This document shows positions 23,310 to 32,302 of a stretch of 64,000 bases of DNA, piece by piece. The notes beneath the pieces are model-generated. The model saw nothing but the letters and a program-made list of their open reading frames with translations, ran no database searches and was not told the origin of the DNA. Position 1 is the stretch's first letter. Every line of letters starts with the position of its first letter. A program made the translations under genes and the position numbers. Origin of the DNA: Phytophthora hibernalis (taxonomy: Eukaryota; Oomycota; Peronosporomycetes; Peronosporales; Peronosporaceae); the NCBI GenBank assembly GCA_012656075.1, contig JAAKBF010000030.1, positions 372,001 to 436,000 of the forward strand, given 5' to 3'.

Positions 23310-24040
23310 CTGGGTTACAAATTATCCAGACTGGGTTACGAGTTACAAACATATTGGGCAGGGTTACGGGGTAAATCGACCTAGTTACATATTAACTCGC
23401 CGGGTTACAGAATAACTCGATCCGCTTACAGATTAACTCGACGCGTTACAGATTAACTAGACACGATACAGATTAACTCGACGCGCTACAGATTAACTCG
23501 ACGCGTTACCGATTTACTCGACGCGTTGCTTATTAACTCGTCCCTCAGTACAACGTCGACTTGTTTAGTAACGCGTCGAGTTAAACTGTAACGCGTCGAG
23601 CAAATCTGTAACTCAATGAGTTTTGCGAATAACTCGACGTATTACCAAACAGCTCGTTGCATTATTTAATAACTCGTATGTCGTCTAGTGGCTTAGTAAC
23701 ATTGCGAGTTAATAAGTAAGATGGTACATATACAAGCTAAATCGATGTCTTACAGTTTAACTCGATGCGTTACCAAACAACTCGACGTTGTTCTGATGGA
23801 CGAGTTAATAAGCAACGCGTCGAGTAAATCGGTAACGCGTCGAGTTAATCTGTAACTCGAGGGTTACTAAACTACTCGACATCGGACTGTGGACGAGTTA
23901 TTATGCAACGCGTCGAGTTAATCCGTAAGGGGTCGAGTTATTCTGTAGCCTGACGAGTTAATTTGTAACCGTCGGGTTAAACGGTATGGCGATCGAGTTA
24001 ATTTGTAACTTTGGTTGAGTTAATCTGTAACCCCGTCAGT
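23310..24040. repeat. Inverted array of about 25 degenerate 20-bp repeats
   Basis: The consensus is GTTACAGATTAACTCGACGC. On the left (about 23370-23540) at least eight copies run in the forward direction with the AACTCG core recurring every 20 bp. On the right (about 23780-24030) eleven or so copies run in the opposite direction, again with a 20-bp period. The centre (23540-23780) contains both orientations, and a block around 23505-23600 is nearly repeated in reverse at about 23750-23845, so the whole is a large imperfect palindrome. It lies between the 3' end of the recombinase gene and the start codon of the HTH-Ulp1 gene. Confidence 0.9.
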
Positions 24041-24077
24041 CGTTCAGTAAGCCGGTCGCGGCAGCATTTGTTGACTT

Positions 24078-26090
24078 CTACCATTTATACACTGTCTCAT
24101 TTGGAGCTGGGTCCGTGATTTTGCCGAACGCAAGCAGATTGCGGTATTCTCGAACTTGTTTGCTGAAAGAATTCGACCGATGCAGGCGGCGTAGGTGTTT
24201 CAACAACCCAGAGCCAAACTTGCGCTGAATCCCTTGAGCTCGCAAGAAGGCTAGCATATTTTCTTCGGCAACATTGCCTACGCGAAGAACGTCGTTAGCG
24301 TAGCTACTTGTGGACGGGTCAAGCTGAAATCCTTGAGGTAAGAACAGCTTCATAGATGCAACGATCTGCTTTGACTGCGACTTGTACTGCCTGTCCTCGC
24401 AGACATCCCAAAGCCGTGGCGTCTTGGTGTACCCTCGAACCAAATCGCTGCTCCTGACTTGGATGCTGATCTCCTTTCCGCTTCCCATTCTCAGCATTGG
24501 TCACAGCAACAACTGGTGCTACTGAGTCATTTTCGTTTAGGCTACTCAGCAAGTTGGAGTGTCTAAGAGGCACCTGTCTTTCAAGCTCAGTGTTTCGCGC
24601 GGCAAGTTCACGATTAGCTTCCTGAGCAGTGTGATAACCATATTTTGGTGGTTTACCAATTGCAGCTCACGCGAGAAAGGCTCTTCGTCTTCGGGCCCAG
24701 ACTTCGTAGCCGTCCGAGTCAAAGTAACACTCCATGATAGCAGCTCAGGAAATGAAATCGACAAGCTGAACAGACACGTCCGCATCCGCGATGCATAGAG
24801 ACTCATTGGATATCTGTCGTTTATCTCTGGGAAATTCTGTACCAAAACGGCAGTCAGAAGATCAGCAACATGACTGTCGATATTGTACGACACGTCATCA
24901 AAACCCAAACTTGACGCAAACAAAAGGTTTCACAGGCTATGTAGCTTCACTTTCGTAGCAGAATCGAACAGCTCCAGTGACGGAATGGTGGGGTGGCGCT
25001 TGGCTTCCAGCCACTCAGCACTTTTGAAACCTTCATATCTTCGCTGAAAACATAAGTGAATGCTTTGTTTGTTGCTGACATGTTCCAGCTACTCCGATCA
25101 AAAATCCACTGCGCACACAAATGTGGATCTCTGTTTGCGTGCTGGGCACCACCGCGGCGGAAAGAATGTGATGACAAGTATGAGGTAATATCAGCCTTAG
25201 CCTGACGAGCAGCACTGGTCTTGACAACAGCATTGACATATCCCTGCATCTTTAGTGAAGAAGATCCGCGACGTCGCATATTTTCAATTGACATTTCTCC
25301 GTGACTGCAAACATCGACTGTTTGGATACAGTTCAAGAGAGCGTCGGAGAGAGGCAACTGGCTTTGTGATCTCATCAAGTTCGTTGGAGCCGCATCCTCC
25401 ATATAGAAAGCTGCTTGAGGGCAAGCAACGAAGACACCGGGAAGTCTTGCATTTCTAGAGCCATTTAACTATGATGTTTTGGTCCGGATCAGCTGGATAA
25501 AGAGCACGTTTGTGCAGGATAGATAGAGGTTGCATTTCTGCACAAACGCGATCTGCCAAACGCGTACCACATAATCGCGAGGAGCGCAGCGTCCTGGTGG
25601 TCCTTTGCTTCGGAGGCTTCGTAGTAGATTCCATCCATTAAGAAGCGCAGGTCTCTCTTGGTGCACGCGGGGGCCTTCTTCACCGTACCGCCTTGTTGAC
25701 GCTTTAGATAATGGCGCTCTAAGATTCTCCCCATCTTTAATAGCTGCTTCTCAATGGCTTGACGTTGTAGAGGAAAATCTTCAAGCAGCCAATTCTTTAC
25801 GTTGCGATAATAGCTCATGACCGTGTTGCGCTTCCGCGGTTCCCTCCCTTGCCGTCGGAGAAGGCAAGGTACATGCCGAACCGGTCCATTAGCACAAGGA
25901 ACGCAGCTCCAGTGCTGTCGGCCTGCACTGCAGCACGTACGAACTTCATCGTTGTGCTCTCCGACGCCAGGAAGGTCTTAAAAATGTTCACTGAAGTGTC
26001 TTGCGCGCGTTTGGTGTTGTCGGGGGCTAACTCTTCGAGTCCCATACTTTCTTCTAGTGTAACGTCGGCAGATTGACTGATATTCGCCAA
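24078..26090 (-). pseudogene. Crypton-like tyrosine recombinase, frame-broken
   Basis: The enzyme would integrate and excise its element as a circle by tyrosine recombinase chemistry. On the minus strand, 26090 to 25489 holds the N-terminal core-binding part (MSYYRNVKNWLLEDFPLQRQ and LMDGIYYEASEAKDHQDAA). The catalytic domain, 25402 to 24947, has SSHSFRRGGAQHANRDPHLC (the HxxR box) and WNMSATNKAFTYVF, which supplies the likely nucleophilic Tyr. A C-terminal domain continues to 24078 (LWDVCEDRQYKSQSKQIVAS, then FLPQGFQLDPSTSSYANDVL). Breaks lie near 25845, 25530, 24930 and 24550. Oomycete Cryptons of this kind are known. The paralogue at 44.3-46.1 kb is more diverged. Confidence 0.82.
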
Positions 26091-26475
26091 AACCGAAGTG
26101 ACTTGGCTTGTGTATTCCGTAAAAATATTTTACCACGATAACTGTCGGCCACGCGTCGGTTTGTGTTTAACCTACCCCTAACTACAGTGATTGGTCGGTA
26201 TGGTCCGTTGATTGGCAATCCGTAAAAGGAAACCAAGTGATTGGCTGATGGCAGCATAGAAACCCCAAGTAGTTTCGCTGGGTGTCGGCAACTTCACGAT
26301 ATTCATCCATGTCTCAACTTTAGTCAAGAAAAGTTTGATGTATTTGTGGGTGGTGATGAGAATTGGCCTCATGCGGCGGCTTGGTTAACTGGTCAATGAC
26401 CTTGGCCTTGCTCGCCGTCTGGTTTTGGGACCGTTAGCTCGGGACAAAAACGGTGCATTTTCGTTTCCAGCTCCA

Positions 26476-27031
26476 ATGACTCGAAGTACAAGCCGAATGA
26501 AGCGCTTCACCCGTCGCAGCAGAAGCCGCAGCCGCAGTAGGAGCCATGACCGGCGGTTGAGCAAGCGCAGCAGGAGTCGCAGTAGAAGTCCCGATGGTCG
26601 CAGAGGTCGAAGTCGTAGTGCAAGCGCTCACTCAGACGAAAGGCAGCGCAGAAAGCACAAAAAGCACTCGAAAAGGGAGAAAAAGCACTCGAAAAACAGA
26701 AACACAAGAAGGACAAGGAGGTCGAGGGGAGGTCTCTGCTGCTGTGGACGAAGAGGACAGGATCGAGCTGGAGCATCAACAGGATCAGGAACCGGAGGCA
26801 GCACCTGTGAACGCGTGGAGCTTCTTCGAGCAGCTGCAGAGACAGGAAGCCGCCAAACAACCTGTGGGGACTGTGCACTCTCGAGGTCTCCCTGCGCCAG
26901 TGTCTGCGACTGCCATTTCGACGTCGGACAATTGGGAATGCATCAAGGCTGGATGCGGCCACTCGAACTTCAAGCGCGCCCCGTCCTGCAACAAGTGCGG
27001 GGCCATGAAGCGACTCACCGAGTGGCGTTAG
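26476..27031 (+). CDS. SR-rich protein with C-terminal RanBP2-type zinc finger
   Basis: The N-terminal part is a dense run of Arg-Ser dipeptides (MTRSTSRMKRFTRRSRSRSR from 26476) followed by a Lys/His-rich stretch (RRKHKKHSKREKKHSK). The C-terminal part, in another frame, ends with NAWSFFEQLQRQEAAKQP and a single RanBP2-type finger, WECIKAGCGHSNFKRAPSCN-KCG, with the W-x-C-x4-C-x10-C-x2-C spacing. Stop at 27031. Proteins of this design are nuclear and bind RNA or splicing factors (compare ZRANB2 by architecture only). The change of frame between about 26700 and 26740 needs either unseen splicing or single-base errors. It is the first gene of the conserved island and is read in the same direction as the PH gene that follows. 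Confidence 0.7.
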
Positions 27032-27052
27032 AACGCCTAGATACGATAACAG

Positions 27053-27429
27053 TTAAAGGAACTTGAGCAAAGCTGAGACCAGTCCACCATCACCCCACTT
27101 GAGGAAGATCCTGGAGACGTCAAGACAACCACGTGGAGAGCCAACACGCATTGGATCTTCTTGCACGAAATAGCCGGTAGAGATAGCGATAGCCTCTGAT
27201 ATCGTTTGGGTAAACTGCAGAACCCAGAAAATTAAAAGCAAATTTCACCTGTCCATTGTGGACTGGCAAAATCCACAAGCAAGTGAAAATTCACGATGAC
27301 GCCCTAAAACCGTGTCTAAAACTGAACCATCTGGTCTCCCTTCGTACTTAGGCCTCGTCCTCGCTCTCTTCTCCCTTCAGTCTCGGACTTGTGTCTCACC
27401 AAGCAGCCTCAATAGCAATACGTAGCATA
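27053..27429. other. Intergenic region between zinc-finger and PH-domain genes
   Basis: About 380 bp with no open frame of interest. The last 80 bp before the PH gene are pyrimidine-rich (TCGTCCTCGCTCTCTTCTCC), a pattern common just upstream of oomycete start codons. No terminator or other element was identified. Confidence 0.4.
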
Positions 27430-28913
27430 ATGAGTGACGGCCAGATCCTGCGTACAGGCGTCTTGTTCAAGAAAGGCTCAGGCTCGGGTCCCTTCGGTCG
27501 CAAGAACTGGAAGCCTCGCTACTTCGTACTCACTCCATCTCGTCTGCAATACTTTACCTTCGAAGACGGAGAACTCAAGGGCGAACTGAGTCTACAGGGC
27601 TGCGACGAGGGCGTCCTGGAAGTCATGCCGGCCGACAGCATGAAGACGGGCAGCTCGGCCTCCACCATCTGGCGTGTAGCCATCAACGCGCCCGAGAGAC
27701 GCCTACTGGTGGCCGCCGGCACGGAGATGGAGATGAACGACTGGTGGACAAGCTCGTGCTGGCCTTCCGCATCAACTCGGGGCAGCCCACGCAGCGCGCG
27801 TCGATGCCGGCGTCGGTGGCGTCCGTGGACAGTGTGGCCAGCAATCCGTCCATTAAGGACTTCCAGAACTTCTCCGTGCCACGTCGAGGAATGAACCAGA
27901 GACACAGTATGGGCGCGGACATGCGGCCGTCCATGCAGGACCAGCACATGCAGCAGGCGCAGGCCGAGAGTCTGAGACAGCAGCAGATGGAGGAGGAGCA
28001 GAGACAGGAGCAGCTCAGGATGCAGGACGCAGAGATGCGCAGACTCTTGGCAGAGCAGCAGGACGAGGCGCAGGTGGCGGCCTTGGCGGCGGCGGAGGAG
28101 CTGCAGCGACAGGAGGAACAGGAGAAACAGCAGCAGAAGATGCAACTGCAACTGCAGCAGGAGAGGGAGTGGGAGTTGCAGCGTCAAGAGGAGGAGAGAG
28201 AGCAGGAGCTGCAGATGCAACAGGCTGCCGAGTTGCAGCGCGCGGAGGAGGCCGCGCGTCTGCAGCACGAACAGGAGCAGGAGCAGCTGCACCAGCAGCG
28301 ACTGGCGCAAGAGCTGGCGATGCAGGAACAACTCAAGCCGCAGCAGGGAGAAGACCTGCTGGAGCTGCAGCGTCGTCAGAAGCGCGAGGAGCACGCGCGC
28401 CAACGCGCTGAGCGTGAGAAAGCTGTGCAGGCCAAGCTGCAGCAGGAGCAGGAGGACCTGGCCTTCCGCATGACGCAGCAGATGAACTCGCACTTCAGCG
28501 TGGACGACTCGGACGACAGCGACCACGAACCTGAAGGCTCTCCGATGACTGGTCCTAGTACGTCTCCCGTGGTGGGCTCAGGAGTGAGTGAACAAGAGGC
28601 AGCTCGACTGTCAGCTTCGACTGCTTCAGCGCCGCGTTCGTCGCTGGTGGGCGACGTGAAGCGCGAGATGATTCAGAAGCAGCAGCTGGAGCACCAGCGT
28701 CGTCGCGAGGCTGCACTCAAGCAGGAACAACAGGTGCGGGACGTCGAGTGGCGTCAACAACAGGCAGCACTGGAGACCAAGACGGAGGTGCGTGAAGCTC
28801 CTCGCGAGGTGGAAGTGGCTCCGCGGGAGATTGAAGTGGTGCGACGGGCGCCTGTGAAGAAGCCGGAGGCCGCCCCATGGAAAGCTTTGAGTTTTGAGGA
28901 GCAGTACATCTGA
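27430..28913 (+). CDS. PH-domain protein with long Gln/Glu-rich coiled coil (one apparent frame break)
   Basis: Starting at the ATG at 27430, residues about 8-105 form a pleckstrin homology domain: ILRTGVLFKKGSGSGPFGRK, WKPRYFVLTPSRLQYF and the terminal helix with EMNDW. This domain binds phosphoinositides or proteins at membranes. The helix is completed in the next frame (DKLVLAFRINSG), so one base is missing at the G run near 27743, after which 390 codons are open to the stop at 28913. That part is a Gln/Glu-rich coiled coil (about residues 170-340), an acidic patch FSVDDSDDSDHEPEG, and a basic, Val-rich tail ending SFEEQYI. The perfect downstream frame makes a sequencing error more likely than a pseudogene. 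Precise function is unknown. Confidence 0.85.
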
Positions 28914-29397
28914 TTAATGGTAAAGAGGAGAAAGGAAGTAGGTTTGTTTGAACGGAGACCAACCACGGTAGGTATGAAAACTACAATTGTTGCCTTTTAG
29001 TGCTGCAAAGCCGCGTCACATACTCAGATCAAGTCACCAGCTTGAAGTTGCCAATCTTGGCCATCCAAAGCGAACGTGCTGTTCATCTATTCATCTATTG
29101 CCACTGCCTTTTTGCGCAAAACTTGCAGCGCGAATTGCATCTTGCACAGTTGCACCTGGCACAACGTTTTACAGTCTGCACTGCAAAAAGCGGAGGAGGG
29201 ATTGAAGACGTTTGCGAAGTGTGACAGGCGGACTGGATTGGCAGAAAAGCTCCAAGCATAAAAGAATCACTTTTGCGTAACAACATGGCGGATCCGCAGC
29301 GGGTGCAAACGCTTGTGCTGTGCGCGCAAACAGCAGCAGCTCGAGCGGCTCGTCGTCGTGTGTGTTGCCTGGAGAGCGCAGTCAGTATCCTGTGAAT
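28914..29397. other. Intergenic region rich in TTGC/GCAA words
   Basis: Nearly 500 bp between two plus-strand genes. The second half is packed with TGCA, TTGC and GCAA words, a bias that continues into the introns of the next gene. A short frame at 29285 (MADPQRVQTLVLCAQTAAAR) ends before the proposed start of the PHD gene and may be a leader or chance. Confidence 0.4.
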
Positions 29398-30797
29398 ATG
29401 GCGGTGGATTTCACTCGATTGCGGGTACGGGGAGGACTTTTGCAGTTGACTTTTGCGCAACGTTTTGCACTCGTACTTTTCAAGGTGCAACTTGGTCGAA
29501 GGAGGTGCTAATCTGTTGTTGCAACTGGTGCAATTTGTGCAAATGGACAGCCCAATGCATTGCGCAAGTATCTGGCGTTCCACGGGATCCCGGAAGCGCC
29601 AGGGAGTTCGAGAGAGCAGTTGGCAGTCACAGTGGCAAGGTGCGCAAAATGCAGTTGCACTCGCTGTTGCAGTTGCAATCGTTTCTCACAGTTTTGCGCA
29701 TGGCTTTTGCAGACACTTTAGCCAGGAGTGCAAAAACGCAGACGAAAACTCGAGCATCGCAAATTTTGTGACTTTTGTACGTGCAAAACAAGCGAACTGG
29801 TACTGTGTTTTTCGCGCTAATGCAAAACATTTGCGCAAATTTGCAGCTCAAGGGGTCAAGTGACGCTATCGAAGCTGCCGAGATCCTCCGAACTCGATCT
29901 ATCCACAGGTTGAAGCGCAAAAAGCAGGACGATGAGGACAAGGAGAACTGGAGTCGACAGGTGGCAGCCAGAGTTAAAGATATTGAGGCTGTATTGGCCG
30001 AAGAAGATGTTGACGCTCTGTTCGACTTTGGTCGAGCGAATAAAACGCAGTTCGGACGTCCGTTTGCAGTGAAAAAGCGTGAAAAGAAATCTCGAGCAGA
30101 TGACGATGACGCTGGAGCAACGCAAAAGAAGAAGCGAAAAGGACGACTGTACTGCATTTGCAAGGGCGACAGCTTCGGCGCTATGATCGCGTGCGACAAC
30201 AAGACGTGCCTCGATCGCTCCAATTGGTACCACATGAATTGCATTGGCTTGGACCCGCTGGAAGAACTGCCCGAGACGTGGTACTGCCCAGCTTGCCAGG
30301 AAGACGACTCTGCAGATATCCCAGAGAACCGTACGTGGTTTAGCTTGCTGTCGAGTTGATCATGTGTTTCTGACAAATATCCTGGCGATTTAGAATACCG
30401 GAAACCCGTGGCGAGCGTCACTTACGGCGATATGATCTCGCATGCATTGACCGTTTTGCCCAGCGGCAAAGTACGTGGCTGATTTTGACCTGGATACGCG
30501 TAGCCATTTCAATTGACGATTCGGGTGCAACTTGTCGTAGGGTTCCTTCAAGGAGATCTGCGACTTTGTCGAGACCGAGTACGAGAGCCACCTCAACTGG
30601 AAGCTGGAGAGGTGCGTGTCTTACTTGCAGTAACACATGACAAAACAACTGACCTTGTTCTGTACTGTGGTAATGCTTGAGTCAGTGATCAGCGCAAGTC
30701 GCCCGTGTGGAAATCCTCGGTGCGCAAGATCCTCTTTTCCAACGTCCGGTTCCGGAAACACCCCGCAGACAAAGGGCTGTTCTGCCTGGCCGCGTAA
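29398..30797 (+). CDS. SAP-like, PHD-finger and winged-helix chromatin protein, six exons
   Basis: Exon 1 (29398-29424) reads MAVDFTRLR; a 126-bp intron leads to exon 2 at 29551 with a SAP-like helix pair (PNALRKYLAFHGIPEAPGSS). Exon 3 (about 29847-30330) carries a basic linker and a PHD finger: LYCICKGDSFGAMIACDN, WYHMNCIGL and TWYCPACQ, with the C4HC3 ligands and the Trp expected of an ING-like histone H3 tail reader. Introns 30331-30393, 30471-30540 and 30612-30685 are GT-AG and 63-74 bp. The last exons encode a forkhead-like winged helix (VTYGDMISHAL, GSFKEICDFVETEYESHLNW, PVWKSSVRKILFSNVRF) up to the stop at 30795-30797. The exon 2 to exon 3 junction could not be phased cleanly. The role is probably in chromatin-linked transcription; the exact family is not known to me. 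Confidence 0.78.
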
Positions 30798-30951
30798 GTC
30801 CCTCCTGTTCTAGCTGTCGTCACCATTGAAATCAAGTCCTTTACACAACCACCGCACAATCAAAACGGATGCAGTGTATTTCGTCCCGCAAAAGAGGACG
30901 CCCACTACGAGGAGCAACTCCCTCCCTCGTCTGCAGTCTCAGAGCGTCCGT

Positions 30952-31580
30952 CTACTGGTCGTTGGGGTCGAGGTCGGGCATGTCTTCGTCGTCGCTGTCG
31001 CTGGTCTCGCCCACCACGGCGCCTCCGTTCTGCGCCGCCATCATCTGCGCCATGTCGAAGCCGTCGCCGCCGTTGAGCGCGCTCATGTCGAAGCCGCTCT
31101 GCTCCTCGTCCTCGTCTTCGTCCACGAACTTGCTCCAGTCCAGAGACACGTTGGTCTTCTCCAGGTGCTTGTCGGCCAGCAGTCGCGGCCAAAAGTCCTC
31201 GTCCTGCTGCTTCTTGGCGATGTGGAACTGCACGTTGCGGTCGTTCTTGGCCCAGATGCTGTCCTTGGCCTCCACGTCCACTTCCTTGAAAAGTCCAGCG
31301 ACACCTCGTACAGTTGGCCATTGCTCGTACCCCTGGATAAGTATACAATATCCAAACGTGAGTTGGGATTTTATCTACATACTTGTTGCAAAGATGTTTT
31401 TGCGCAAAGATATTTGTTGCAGAGATGTTTTTGGCGCAAAAGATCTTACTTGAACGTCAGGTTCTTGCTGGAGAGCGAGACCTTCTCGTCCTTGACGTCC
31501 GGCAGGTTCACGGTCACGTACAGCGCGTCCTTGCGCTGCGCCCACTTGACGGGCGCCCACAGAGCCTTGGTCTCCGACAT
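30952..31580 (-). CDS. p23-type Hsp90 co-chaperone (CS domain), two exons
   Basis: Exon 1 starts at 31580 with MSETKALWAPVKWAQRKDAL and contains the first CS-domain strands (LYVTVNLPDVKDEKVSL). An intron of about 110 bp ends at about 31335; exon 2 continues GTSNGQLYEVSLDF and then, after one missing base in the A run at 31289-31292 (plus strand), DSIWAKNDRNVQFHIAKK and FWPRLLADK, the p23 signature. The tail is acidic with MSALNGGDGFDMAQMMAAQ and ends SDDEDMPDLDPNDQ at 30952. p23 binds and stabilises ATP-bound Hsp90 in client maturation in the cytosol. Size (about 170 residues) fits the family. It converges on the PHD gene and diverges from the hypothetical gene at 31731. Confidence 0.88.
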
Positions 31581-31730
31581 GATCTCTGAAGTAAAGTGAG
31601 CTCTTGGGGGCAGCTTCGGTACTGCGAATTCGAGAACGTCTGGCTGGCCCCAAGGAGCGATGTGGCGCAACACCACAAAACTGTCAAACAGCATACGCAA
31701 ATTCCGCGCAAAATTCAGTTTTGCGCAAAA

Positions 31731-32154
31731 ATGATTTCGCTTAGCGCCGATGAGCGCACCACCTGCCGGGCATCGTCCACTTTGGAGCGCAACAAGCAGC
31801 TCTATGGGGCTGCAAATATGCTGCAACCCGACGAATCAAGTTGCTGGAATTCGGCGCAAGGAAGTCCGCAACAGGTGCAAGTGCTTTTCCACCGAATTGT
31901 GGACATTTGCACTTTGCGCATCATGTTCCAGGGGGTTCGTGGGGCAGGACGTGCAAATTCGCGTCAAGAAAGCCGACCAATGGGAACTCGCAAATGTGGA
32001 CGTGGACCCCGAAGACTGCAACGACCTGCAAGAATTTCAGTGTTCGGTGCAAAACGTCGAGGGAATTGCACTAACTTTCCAGCGAAGTAGCGACTTTTTC
32101 GGACGCGTCGTCATCTACCGTCTGGACGCCCAAGGACAAGAAGTGCAAAAATGA
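31731..32154 (+). CDS. Small conserved-looking hypothetical protein, probably two exons
   Basis: The likely start at 31731 gives MISLSADERTTCRASSTLER, followed by KQLYGAANMLQPDESS. The C-terminal part, in another frame from about 31934, reads VGQDVQIRVKKADQWELANV and ends DFFGRVVIYRLDAQGQEVQK with a stop at 32154. An intron between about 31870 and 31930 would join them; the exact sites were not settled. It is divergently transcribed from the p23 gene, 150 bp away, so the two may share a promoter region. The sequence is globular, without signal peptide or membrane segment. Function unknown. Confidence 0.5.
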
Positions 32155-32302
32155 TTTTCCCATGAATCTTGACCACTTTTATCCGGATATTTGACAACTT
32201 ACTCCATGCACTCAACGCACTAATACAACGGCGTTCACTACTAACACGCACCCGCAACTACTCTCAGTAGTTTCTATCTTGTCCTCGCCCTCTTTGGCAG
32301 CT

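Noticed and set aside
23310..24040. CRISPR-like array
   Set aside because: The repeats are contiguous without unique spacers, occur in both orientations, are degenerate, and the genome is eukaryotic.
27519..28526. Leu-rich 335-codon minus-strand frame
   Set aside because: It is the antisense shadow of the Gln/Glu-rich coiled coil (CAG and GAG codons read as CTG and CTC).
27430..28913. PH gene as a pseudogene
   Set aside because: The only defect is one missing base in a G run and the remaining 390 codons are open, so an assembly error is more likely.
29627..30421. Ser-rich 264-codon minus-strand frame
   Set aside because: Antisense to the PHD-finger exon, whose motifs and introns lie on the plus strand.
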